A DNA stretch of 11,746 bases. It comes from Collinsella sp. GTDB taxonomy: Bacteria; Actinomycetota; Coriobacteriia; Coriobacteriales; Coriobacteriaceae. The stretch's first letter is position 1. Every line of letters begins with the position of its first letter. A program made the position numbers and the translations under genes. Where the stretch lies: positions 1 to 11,746 of the forward strand of contig WGSR01000027.1 in assembly GCA_014871545.1 (NCBI GenBank), written 5' to 3'. Below the pieces are notes generated by a model, which searched no databases, was not told where the DNA came from, and was given only the letters and a program-made list of their open reading frames with translations. This document shows, in pieces, positions 5,741 through 11,746 of the stretch.

Positions 5741-6046
5741 ATGTATATCAAGAAGGGCGATAAGGTCCAGGTTCTCTCTGGTAAGGATCGCGGCAAGCAG
5801 GGCGTTGTCCTGCGTGCTCTCCCCGCCGAGAACAAGGTCGTTGTCGAGGGCGTTTCGGTCGTCAAGAAGGCCGTCAAGCCCAACGCTGCCAACCAGCAGG
5901 GCGGCATCGTTTCGCAGGAGGCTCCCATCGATGCCTCCAACGTCAATCTCGTTTGCCCCGAGTGCGGTAAGGTTACCCGCGTCGGTCACGAGAAGGACGG
6001 CAAGAACAAGCTGCGCGTCTGCAAGAAGTGCGGCCACAAGTTCTAA
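5741..6046 (+). CDS. rplX: 50S ribosomal protein L24, zinc-ribbon type
   Basis: L24 is one of the two assembly-initiator proteins of the large subunit. The 101-aa product has the KOW segment MYIKKGDKVQVLSGKDRGKQGVV (1-23), then VVVEGVSVVKKAVKPN. Its C-terminal part has four cysteines, C72-P-E-C75 and C94-K-K-C97, in the arrangement of a zinc ribbon, as in many bacterial L24 proteins. The Shine-Dalgarno GGGGAG precedes ATG 5741. The gene is followed after about 30 nt by an intrinsic terminator, not by rplE (L5), its near-universal downstream neighbour. The ribosomal run therefore ends here. Confidence 0.98.
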   Translation: MYIKKGDKVQVLSGKDRGKQGVVLRALPAENKVVVEGVSVVKKAVKPNAANQQGGIVSQEAPIDASNVNLVCPECGKVTRVGHEKDGKNKLRVCKKCGHKF

Positions 6047-6072
6047 GCTGCCCGCAACATCAAGTTGCTAGC

Positions 6073-6108
6073 AAAGGCCCGGATGCCCTACGGCACCCGG
6101 GCCTTTTT
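6073..6108 (+). terminator. Intrinsic terminator of the ribosomal operon
   Basis: GGCCCGG (6076-6082) pairs with CCGGGCC (6097-6103), and TGCC (6084-6087) with GGCA (6092-6095), around the loop CTAC. An A/C mismatch (6083, 6096) separates the helices. Five Ts (6104-6108) follow directly. AAA at 6073-6075 can extend the stem with the T tract. This is a textbook Rho-independent terminator 30 nt after rplX. Confidence 0.95.
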
Positions 6109-6120
6109 CTATTCCTACTC

Positions 6121-6310
6121 ATTGGGGACAGACTTAAATGAGTAGTCGTTGGGGACGTTCTTAAACGACCAGTCGATGGGGACTGTCTTTAGATTTGTTT
6201 ATCTGGTCATCTGGGATAGGCTTCAACGAAAGCGGCACATAGGGACTGTCTCTAGGTGCCGGCACATAGGGACGTTCCCTTTTTGCCGGCAGTTTGGGAC
6301 GGTCCTTTGA
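6121..6310. repeat. Array of six REP-like GGGAC repeats
   Basis: Six related units share a core GGGAC followed by a short TC- or CTTT-like stretch. The cores start near 6124, 6151, 6179, 6242, 6269 and 6296. Units 4 and 5 are the closest (CACATAGGGAC in both) and are joined by the palindrome GTGCCGGCAC (6256-6265). Several units fold: GTCGTT (6145-6150) with AACGAC (6164-6169); GGCAC (6234-6238) with GTGCC (6256-6260), with TAGGGAC and GTCTCTA inside; AGGGA and TCCCT in unit 5. Segments such as GGGGACAGACTTAAAT resemble repeats that accompany RAYT (REP-associated tyrosine transposase) genes in other bacteria. That comparison is from memory. No such transposase lies in this window. Confidence 0.7.
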
Positions 6311-6404
6311 TGTCTGATGCCCTCAGAGGGGTGGAGTATCACGGCCTACTCTGTTCTTTAGGGCTTTGGTGCTCCGCCTCTTTATGCTTCACAAGGATCG
6401 TCGC
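6311..6404. other. Intergenic stretch without recognisable gene
   Basis: Nothing here looks like a gene of known type; the short open frames across it have no recognisable similarity and no convincing ribosome-binding site. The only structure seen is a loose nested hairpin: AGAGG (6325-6329) with CCTCT (6377-6381), GGAG (6333-6336) with CTCC (6372-6375), and alternatively GAGTA (6334-6338) with TACTC (6347-6351). It lies between the repeat array and the palindromes upstream of the oxidoreductase gene. Confidence 0.4.
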
Positions 6405-6455
6405 ATGCGCATTCATGCGCATAGTTTTGCGCGACAATGCGCATAACTGCGCAAA
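6405..6455. promoter_or_regulatory. Array of five TGCGCA-type palindromes, probable operator
   Basis: Three exact ATGCGCAT palindromes (6405-6412, 6415-6422, 6437-6444) and two variants, TTGCGCGA (6427-6434) and CTGCGCAA (6447-6454), have centres spaced 10, 12, 10 and 10 bp apart, about one turn of DNA. The last three form a larger palindrome: TTTGCGC (6426-6432) and GCGCAAA (6449-6455) are exact inverted copies centred on the middle of ATGCGCAT (6437-6444). Such phased sites suggest cooperative binding of a dimeric regulator on one DNA face. The DeoR-family product of the downstream operon is the natural candidate, but this is inference. Confidence 0.55.
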
Positions 6456-6520
6456 CATCTGCCAACTATGGCTAAATAATGACCGATAAGCAAATAAATA
6501 CGCAAACACGAGCAGATACG

Positions 6521-6542
6521 CGCGCAATTGTGCGACTATAGG
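6521..6542 (+). promoter_or_regulatory. Palindrome next to a possible -10 box
   Basis: CGCGCAATTGTGCG (6521-6534) is a 14-bp palindrome with one mismatched pair. It lies directly before TATAGG (6537-6542), a possible -10 hexamer 43 nt upstream of the oxidoreductase start. No good -35 hexamer is visible at 17 nt. If the promoter is real, a protein bound at the palindrome would block it. It shares the GCGCAA half-site with the array at 6405-6455. Confidence 0.35.
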
Positions 6543-6585
6543 GTTGTTAGAAATGAAGGACTTCCGATGACTCAGGAGGCACATC

Positions 6586-7665
6586 ATGGCAGATTCCAAA
6601 CAGGCTCCGCTCGACGCCGAGGCAGCCGCAAAGGCGGCGTTTGCCTCGGTCCAGAATCAGCCGTTCCCAAACGACATCTTTACGGCTCCCGAGCTTCGTT
6701 GGGCAGTGATCGGGTGCGGTGCTATCGCCAACCAAATGGCCCAGTCCCTCGCGCTGGCCGGCCGCAAGCTCGCGGGTGTCGCCAACCGTACGCTTTCCAA
6801 AGCCCAGGCTTTTGCCGAGCAGTATGGCGTCGAGAAGGTGTACGAGACGGTCGAGGACCTCTACGCCGATCCGGACATCGACGCCGTCTATATCACCACG
6901 CCGCACAACACGCATATCACCTATCTGCGTGCTGCGCTGGCCGCCGGCAAGCACGTGCTCTGCGAGAAGGCCATTACCCTCAATTCCGCCGAGCTTGACG
7001 AGGCCCGTGCCATCGCCGACGAGCACAACGTGGTTCTTATGGATGCCACCACGGTGCTCCACATGCCGCTGTATCAGGAGCTGCGCCGTCGCATGGATGC
7101 GGGCGACTTTGGCCGTATGAACCTTGCTCAGCTCAACTTTGGTAGCTATAAGGAGTACGGCGATCTGACCAATCGCTTCTACAACCGCAACCTTGCTGGC
7201 GGTGCCATGCTCGATATTGGCGTGTATGCCCTGTCCGTCATGCGTCTCTTTATGGCAAGCCAGCCCGCTGAGGTCGTTTCGCTGGGCAACACCTGCGAGA
7301 CCGGTGTTGACGTTGCGGGCGGCATCGTCTGCCGTAATGCCGAACAGCAGCTGGGCGTGGTGAGCCTTACGCTCCACTCCAAGCAGCCCAAGCGTTCGGT
7401 CATTAGCTTCGACAAGTGCTATATCGAGGTCAACGATTATCCGCGTGCCGATCACGCGACCATCGTGTGGACTGCAGACGGTCACCGTGAGGAGGTCCAC
7501 GCTGGCACCGAGGCATACGCTCTGTGCTACGAGATGGCCGACCTGGAGAGGGCCGTTGCCGGCGATGATTCGAAGCGTGAGCTTCTGGGCTATGCTTCTG
7601 ATGTTATGGAGCTTATGACCAAGCTCCGCGCCGACTGGGGAGTTGTGTACCCCGAGGAGGAGTAA
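6586..7665 (+). CDS. Gfo/Idh/MocA-family NAD(P)-dependent oxidoreductase
   Basis: Members of this family oxidise or reduce sugars, inositols and related polyols with NAD(P). The 359-aa product has a Rossmann nucleotide-binding motif VIGCGAIA (41-48), YITTPHNTH (102-110), and the family EKxx motif as CEKAI (126-130), whose K128 is the usual catalytic-site lysine. The C-terminal domain has AGGAMLDIGVYALS (204-217), where Y214 replaces the His common in sugar dehydrogenases. That is a pattern of the dihydrodiol/D-xylose dehydrogenase branch. The substrate cannot be read from the sequence. About 37 residues precede the Rossmann strand, longer than usual. ATG 6586 has AGGAGG 6 nt upstream. A DeoR-type repressor follows after 3 nt, which suggests a carbohydrate-responsive operon. 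Confidence 0.9.
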   Translation: MADSKQAPLDAEAAAKAAFASVQNQPFPNDIFTAPELRWAVIGCGAIANQMAQSLALAGRKLAGVANRTLSKAQAFAEQYGVEKVYETVEDLYADPDIDAVYITTPHNTHITYLRAALAAGKHVLCEKAITLNSAELDEARAIADEHNVVLMDATTVLHMPLYQELRRRMDAGDFGRMNLAQLNFGSYKEYGDLTNRFYNRNLAGGAMLDIGVYALSVMRLFMASQPAEVVSLGNTCETGVDVAGGIVCRNAEQQLGVVSLTLHSKQPKRSVISFDKCYIEVNDYPRADHATIVWTADGHREEVHAGTEAYALCYEMADLERAVAGDDSKRELLGYASDVMELMTKLRADWGVVYPEEE

Positions 7666-7668
7666 GCG

Positions 7669-8415
7669 ATGCTTGCGGAAGATAGGCTCAACGCGATCAT
7701 GTCGATGGTGCAGCGAGCTGGCTCGGTTACCGTGCCGGAGCTTGCTGAGGCCCTGGGCGTGACAGCGTCTACCATTCGGCGCGACCTGCAGACGCTCGAC
7801 CGAGCGCACCGCATCGCCAAGGTCCACGGTGGGGCGACGAGTCTTGAGCGCGCGCACGTGACGCGCGACCTAACGATCAGTGAGCGCAGTGATCTCCATA
7901 ACGACGACAAGGAGCGTATCTGCGCCCGCGCCGCGGCGCTCGTGGAGCCCGAGAGCTTTGTGTACATCGATTCGGGTTCGACAACGCTCAGACTCATCGA
8001 GCATCTTCCGCATCTCGAATCGGTCACCTATGTGACTGATTCCGTGCTCCATGCTCAGCATCTCGCTGTGCGCGGCATGCGCACCGTGGTGCTGGGCGGC
8101 GAGCTTAAACCCGAGACCGAGGCGCTCGTTGGCCCCGATGCTCTGGCAACCCTAGACCGCTACAACTTTAACTGCGGCTTTTGGGGTTCTAACGGCATTG
8201 CCGCCGAGCAGGGCTTTACGACGCCCGATATCGAGGAAGCGCAGGTCAAGCGTATCTCGATGCGCCATACAGCCAAACGCTTCGTAATCTCGGACGCCAG
8301 TAAGTTTGGCATGGTGGCTCCCGTAAAATTCGCGGACTTCCGCGACGCAACGATTATTACCGCAGGCGATGTCCCCGCCAAGTACCGGGCAATGGACAAC
8401 ATCATCACGGTCTAA
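7669..8415 (+). CDS. DeoR-family transcriptional repressor
   Basis: DeoR-type regulators bind operators through an N-terminal helix-turn-helix and are released by a sugar phosphate bound to the C-terminal domain. The 248-aa product has the usual length. The DNA-binding part is MLAEDRLNAIMSMVQRAGSVTVPELAEALGVTASTIRRDLQTLD (1-44), followed by the typical KVHGGA (51-56). The DeoRC effector domain shows YIDSGSTT (99-106), GSNGIAAEQGFTTPDIEEAQVKR (173-195) and DASKFG (209-214). Its closest named relatives are probably FruR- or lactose-repressor-like proteins, but no kinase or PTS gene lies nearby to support a sugar. The ATG is 3 nt after the oxidoreductase stop, with GGAGGAG at the end of that gene. 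It likely controls its own operon. Confidence 0.93.
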   Translation: MLAEDRLNAIMSMVQRAGSVTVPELAEALGVTASTIRRDLQTLDRAHRIAKVHGGATSLERAHVTRDLTISERSDLHNDDKERICARAAALVEPESFVYIDSGSTTLRLIEHLPHLESVTYVTDSVLHAQHLAVRGMRTVVLGGELKPETEALVGPDALATLDRYNFNCGFWGSNGIAAEQGFTTPDIEEAQVKRISMRHTAKRFVISDASKFGMVAPVKFADFRDATIITAGDVPAKYRAMDNIITV

Positions 8416-8437
8416 CAGCAGGGGACGGGCTAAGGCC

Positions 8438-8477
8438 AAAACCACCGCGAGGGGGCAGGAACCTTTGTGGTGGTTTT
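8438..8477. terminator. Bidirectional terminator between convergent genes
   Basis: AAAACCACC (8438-8446) and GGTGGTTTT (8469-8477) form a perfect 9-bp stem around a 22-nt loop. Read on either strand, the stem ends in a T run of four, so it can serve both the DeoR gene on the plus strand and the pseudouridine synthase gene on the minus strand. The T runs lie in the stem itself and are short, so efficiency is uncertain. Confidence 0.7.
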
Positions 8478-8490
8478 GACGTTTGTCCAG

Positions 8491-8517
8491 ATAAAACCTG
8501 CCAAAATAAACCTGTCC
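8491..8517. repeat. Short imperfect direct repeat AAACCTG(C/T)C
   Basis: Two units, ATAAAACCTGCC (8491-8502) and ATAAACCTGTCC (8506-8517), follow each other with a 14-nt period of the AAACCTG core. They lie just beyond the 3' end of the pseudouridine synthase gene. This is probably a degenerate intergenic repeat; no function is visible. Confidence 0.4.
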
Positions 8518-8530
8518 TTTTCGGCGAGTT

Positions 8531-9190
8531 TTAGGGCTCCCAGGGGCAGGGGGCTTCGATGTGGATGTGCTCGCCGGTTACGGGATGCGTAAAGGACACG
8601 CTGTGGGCGTGGAGCATCAGGCCACAGGGGCGCGGCGTTCCGTACAGGTCGTCGCCAACCAGGGGATGACGCTCGCTCGCCAGATGCACGCGGATTTGGT
8701 GCTTGCGGCCGGTGAGCAACTCGACATCGATATACGAGCGCGTGGGCAGGCCACGGCGACTCTTAAGACGCTTGAGTACCTTGACGCGCGTCTGAGAGGG
8801 CTTTCCGCTGGCGCCGACACGCATCTTGCGGCTATCGTGGCGATCGCGGGCGATGGGCTTGTCGATGAGCTTTTCGTTCCAGTCGATCTTGCCCTCGGCG
8901 AGCGCCAGATAGTGCTTTTCGAACGCGTGGTCGATGACCATCTGGTCAAAAGCGGGCTGCGTCTGTTTGTCGAGCGAAAACAGCACCACGCCGGTGGTGT
9001 TGCGGTCCAGACGGTTGAGCGGCTGCATGTCAGTCGCGGCAAAGCCGTCGCCCATGGCCAGCAGCAGGTCGCTGGCGTAGTCGGTAAGCGTGCGCTCGCC
9101 GGTGCCGTCGCCGTGGACGATCATGCCGGCGGGCTTGTCGATGGCCATGAGCCAAGCGTCGCAGTAGAGGACTTGAGGTTCTTCGTTCAC
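8531..9190 (-). CDS. RluA-family pseudouridine synthase
   Basis: Enzymes of this family convert uridine to pseudouridine in rRNA or tRNA. The 219-aa product consists of the catalytic domain only; there is no S4 domain. It has the substrate-side motif IDKPAGMIVHGDG (17-29), the active-site motif NRLDRNTTG (59-67) with catalytic D62, and the conserved LLTGRKHQIRVHLASERHPLVGDDLYG (158-184). The Asn in place of His before RLD is seen in other family members. The length equals that of E. coli RluA (23S rRNA U746 and tRNA U32), but the target here cannot be named. The GTG start at 9190 is preceded by GAAAGG at good distance and lies 15 nt after the U32 gene stop, so both are one operon. Confidence 0.92.
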   Translation of the reverse strand: MNEEPQVLYCDAWLMAIDKPAGMIVHGDGTGERTLTDYASDLLLAMGDGFAATDMQPLNRLDRNTTGVVLFSLDKQTQPAFDQMVIDHAFEKHYLALAEGKIDWNEKLIDKPIARDRHDSRKMRVGASGKPSQTRVKVLKRLKSRRGLPTRSYIDVELLTGRKHQIRVHLASERHPLVGDDLYGTPRPCGLMLHAHSVSFTHPVTGEHIHIEAPCPWEP

Positions 9191-9205
9191 GTGTAAGCCT
9201 TTCGG

Positions 9206-11701
9206 TTAGCTGATTCCCACAAACATGCAACCCGAGGTCGCCCCGCGTAGGCGGGCGGCGGGCTTGCGGCCGGCTTGAGCCGCCTCGACGGCGCGACGGA
9301 CGCGAGCGACGGCACGGCCAATCTCATCGGCCTCGAGCAGGGTTCCGTCAACCATGAGACGACGCACGCCGGCATTGAGCAGCTGAGGAACCTGCGGTGT
9401 GAGGTCGATGGGGTAGGCGTCGTACAAGCGAGAGCGGCCGTGGATGTCGGTGCGGACGGGCATGACCTTTCCGTCGATATTCTTGAGCGAGAGCTTGCGG
9501 GCACGCAGGCGGCAGTTGACACAATCGTGGATGCAGCCGTTGGCAACCTGCAGAATGCAATGCTCGCTTGTCATGACGCGCGGGCGGCCAAAGACGGTGA
9601 TGCCCAGAGCCGCGGGCGCGGCGGCTCCGAGCGAGACAATCTCGTCGAGTGTGATCTCGGGCGAGAGCCAAAACGCACCGGCTCCGCGCCCGGCAAGCGC
9701 CTCCATGCAGGGCGTGTTGTGCACCGGCAGGCAAGAGCGAATCTCGGCCGTGGCGCCGGCATGCGCGGCTACGGCGAGCTCGGAGATATTGCCGACGGCG
9801 ACGGTGGCTCCGGCATTGATCCAGGGATCGACGCGTACGTGGTCAACGGCGCGGCAGACCTCGTCGAGTACGGGTACGATGCCCTGCTCAAATGCATCGG
9901 CGGGGGAGACACCGGCGGCCTCGAGCGCATCGGTGGTCATATAGATGCGCGTGGCGCCCTCGGCACGAGCTGCCTCGGCGGCTTCGAGCGTGTTGACGGT
10001 GGCGCAGATCTGCGGCTCGTCGCGGTAGTGCTCGGGCATGGGGCGGGAATCACTGGTTACAATCGCCGGCAGCTCGAGCGTTTTCGCGCGCTCCTCGTAC
10101 GGTGCCAGAATGGCCTCTTCCAGCGCCTTACAAGCGGCGGCACGCACTTTATGCACGGCGGAGAAGCCCATACCGCAGCCCTCATCGAGCGCCACATCAA
10201 AGCTCGCGGCCTCAAAGGGCGAGGAGCCCATGCGGCCCACATGCTCAACCAGATCGGATGCCTCGACGGCGCGGGTCTTGGCAGCCTCGACGGTAAAGCC
10301 CGTGGCCGTGGCCGTAAGCGAAGGATCGTCGCAACAGGTGAGCGTAACGGCAAACGGCTCGCCCAGACGCGCCACAACGGACACGTCTACGGCGCGGCGG
10401 CGCAGCACATCGCGCTTGAGCGCGGCGCCGGCGGCGTCAATGGCGCACTGGCTTCGAATCACGCGCACGCGGCAGCCCTCGGGCATGCTGCGGGGCACGC
10501 GACATTCGATGATGTCACCGGCGGCGGCATCATCGGCGGCAATGGTGGTCAGGAACTGGTCAAACTCGTTATCGTGGCGAAGCTCCAGCAGGTCGCCCTT
10601 GCCCACGGGCTCAAACAACTCAATGCGGGCGATGGCGGCGCGCCGACGGCGGTCGTCGGGCTTGAGGCCGCGCACATCGCGGTTGGCCGGGCGGCTGCCC
10701 AGCACCGTGCCCACGATCTGGCCGCGGTTGTTGGAGCGCTCGTAGCTCATCATCTCGTCACCCGAGGTACCGTCTTGGTAGGCGTGCGTAAAGTCGCGGT
10801 TGAAGCAGCGCTTGAGCTGTCGCTGGCGGGCCGCATCCTCATCCTTAGAGGTCGAAACATCGGCCAGCATGTCATCAATCTGGTGACGATACACGTCGAC
10901 GATGGAATACACGTAATCGGGGGCCTTCATGCGGCCCTCGAGCTTGAGCGATGCGGCGCCGGCGTCATACAGACGGCGAACAAGCTGCGACGTGTTGGTG
11001 TCGCGCGGGCACAGCGCGCGCTCGCGACCGGCAGGGGAGAGCGAGCGGCCGTTCTCGTCGATCAGCTCGTAAGGCAGGCGACAGGGCTGAGCGCACATGC
11101 CGCGGTTGGCCGAGCGGCCCGCCATGGCAAAGCTCGACAGCAGGCATAGACCCGAGTAGCAAAAGCAGATGGCACCGTGGCTAAAGACCTCCAGGTCCAC
11201 ATCGGGCGCGGCGTTGTGAATGGCGGCGATCTCGTCGATGGAGAGCTCGCGCGAGAGAGTCACGCGGTCGGCGCCCTGCTCGCGGCACCAGATAGTTCCG
11301 CGGTCGTCATGGATGTTCGCCTGGGTCGAGATGTGTGTCTCGATGCCGGGCATGGTGCGCTTGACCTCAAAGAACAGGCCCCAGTCCTGGATAATGAAGG
11401 CGTCGGCGCCCAGCGTGGAGCAGCGATGGATGAGTTGCAGCGCATCGCCCATCTCGGACTGCTTGATGACGATGTTTACCGTGACGTAGACGCGCGACCC
11501 GGCTAGATGCGCGGCGCGGCAGGCTTGCTCAAAGGCCTCGTCGGTAAAGTTGGTGGCCTTGCGGCGGGCGTTGAAGCTGCCCATGCCGCAGTAGATGGCG
11601 TCTGCCCCGGCGGCGAGTGCGGCGGCAAAGGGCTCGGGCCCTCCGGCGGGCGCCAAAAGCTCGGGTCTGCGGTTGGTGGTTCGACTGGCGGTTGCGGTCA
11701 T
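9206..11701 (-). CDS. U32-family protein, probable RNA hydroxylation enzyme
   Basis: This family, annotated as peptidase U32 or collagenase-like, includes RlhA (23S rRNA C2501 hydroxylation) and TrhP (tRNA 5-hydroxyuridine). Both depend on iron-sulfur clusters and prephenate. The N-terminal domain starts with PELLAPAGGPEPFAAALAAGADAIYCG (13-39). Its signature EVFSHGAICFCYSGLCLLS...SANRGMCAQPCRLPYEL (171-213) holds the cluster-type cysteines C179, C186, C203 and C207; SLKLEGRMK (251-259) follows. A middle region (about 360-540) resembles the DUF3656 part of RlhA. A second U32-like region (about 560-800) has another cysteine group, C715, C723, C727, C730, before VMPVRTDIHGRSRLY. At 831 aa it is longer than RlhA (about 650). 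ATG 11701 has AAAGGCAGGAT upstream. Which RNA is modified is unknown. Confidence 0.9.
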   Translation of the reverse strand: MTATASRTTNRRPELLAPAGGPEPFAAALAAGADAIYCGMGSFNARRKATNFTDEAFEQACRAAHLAGSRVYVTVNIVIKQSEMGDALQLIHRCSTLGADAFIIQDWGLFFEVKRTMPGIETHISTQANIHDDRGTIWCREQGADRVTLSRELSIDEIAAIHNAAPDVDLEVFSHGAICFCYSGLCLLSSFAMAGRSANRGMCAQPCRLPYELIDENGRSLSPAGRERALCPRDTNTSQLVRRLYDAGAASLKLEGRMKAPDYVYSIVDVYRHQIDDMLADVSTSKDEDAARQRQLKRCFNRDFTHAYQDGTSGDEMMSYERSNNRGQIVGTVLGSRPANRDVRGLKPDDRRRRAAIARIELFEPVGKGDLLELRHDNEFDQFLTTIAADDAAAGDIIECRVPRSMPEGCRVRVIRSQCAIDAAGAALKRDVLRRRAVDVSVVARLGEPFAVTLTCCDDPSLTATATGFTVEAAKTRAVEASDLVEHVGRMGSSPFEAASFDVALDEGCGMGFSAVHKVRAAACKALEEAILAPYEERAKTLELPAIVTSDSRPMPEHYRDEPQICATVNTLEAAEAARAEGATRIYMTTDALEAAGVSPADAFEQGIVPVLDEVCRAVDHVRVDPWINAGATVAVGNISELAVAAHAGATAEIRSCLPVHNTPCMEALAGRGAGAFWLSPEITLDEIVSLGAAAPAALGITVFGRPRVMTSEHCILQVANGCIHDCVNCRLRARKLSLKNIDGKVMPVRTDIHGRSRLYDAYPIDLTPQVPQLLNAGVRRLMVDGTLLEADEIGRAVARVRRAVEAAQAGRKPAARLRGATSGCMFVGIS

Positions 11702-11733
11702 ATCCTGCCTTTCAAAATGCTCAGATATTCAAA

Positions 11734-11739
11734 AGTATA
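11734..11739 (-). promoter_or_regulatory. Putative -10 box of the U32 / pseudouridine synthase operon
   Basis: On the minus strand this reads TATACT, one base from the TATAAT consensus, and would start a transcript with a leader of roughly 25 nt before the U32 start codon at 11701. The -35 region would fall just beyond the end of the window and cannot be checked. Confidence 0.4.
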
Positions 11740-11746
11740 GTGGTGC

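Noticed and set aside
6405..6455. CRISPR-like or tandem repeat array
   Set aside because: The units are only 8 bp with 2-4 bp between them, so they fit a binding-site array and not CRISPR repeats with spacers.
6256..6489. 77-codon open frame in the intergenic region (and one of 86 codons on the other strand, 6339-6599)
   Set aside because: They run through repeats and palindromes, have unusual composition, no clear ribosome-binding site and no recognisable domain.
6553..6570. Five-codon open frame MKDFR before the oxidoreductase gene, as a possible leader peptide
   Set aside because: It has no Shine-Dalgarno and no run of regulatory codons; frames this short arise easily by chance.
6721..6745. 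Unusual active site in the oxidoreductase as sign of a pseudogene
   Set aside because: The frame is intact, with all core motifs, and Tyr at the His position is known in the dihydrodiol dehydrogenase branch of the family.
8420..8430. GGGGAC in the gap after the DeoR gene as another REP copy
   Set aside because: The match is six bases with no surrounding repeat structure.

Overview
The window looks like chromosomal DNA of a high-GC Gram-positive bacterium, most likely an actinobacterium of the class Coriobacteriia, possibly Collinsella-like. That assignment is inference. It rests on the GC-rich and strongly biased codons of the ribosomal genes, the style of the proteins, and the intergenic GGGAC-type repeats. 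No rRNA or other decisive marker is present.

Region 1 (1-6108, + strand) is most of the S10/spc ribosomal protein cluster in classical order: rplC, rplD, rplW, rplB, rpsS, rplV, rpsC, rplP, rpmC, rpsQ, rplN, rplX (L3, L4, L23, L2, S19, L22, S3, L16, L29, S17, L14, L24). Most genes touch or nearly touch. Three places do not: more than 250 nt before rplC, 179 nt between rplW and rplB, and 118 nt between rpsQ and rplN. Each of these gaps holds inverted repeats that could fold in RNA. In at least the rplC and rplB leaders, one strand of a helix can pair with, or lie next to, the ribosome-binding region. The first two leaders also share a 26-nt element at 24 of 26 positions. The cluster ends at a strong intrinsic terminator directly after rplX, where rplE (L5) is expected in most bacteria. 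rpsJ (S10) is not seen in the 257 nt upstream of rplC.

Region 2 (6109-6585) has no convincing gene. It carries an array of six GGGAC-containing REP-like repeats (about 6121-6310). It then carries a group of TGCGCA-centred palindromes (6405-6455) and a further palindrome next to a possible -10 box, just upstream of the next operon.

Region 3 (6586-8415, + strand) is a two-gene unit: a Gfo/Idh/MocA-family NAD(P)-dependent oxidoreductase and, 3 nt later, a DeoR-family repressor. The palindromes upstream are reasonable operator candidates for this repressor.

Region 4 (8416-11746) starts with a bidirectional terminator between convergent genes. On the minus strand follow a U32-family protein (probable RNA-hydroxylation enzyme, 831 aa) and, 15 nt after it, an RluA-family pseudouridine synthase. 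Together they look like a small RNA-modification operon.

The most interesting candidate for something undescribed is the set of structured leaders that divides the ribosomal operon into three blocks. The rplB leader, with its possible pseudoknot onto the Shine-Dalgarno sequence, is the clearest of them.
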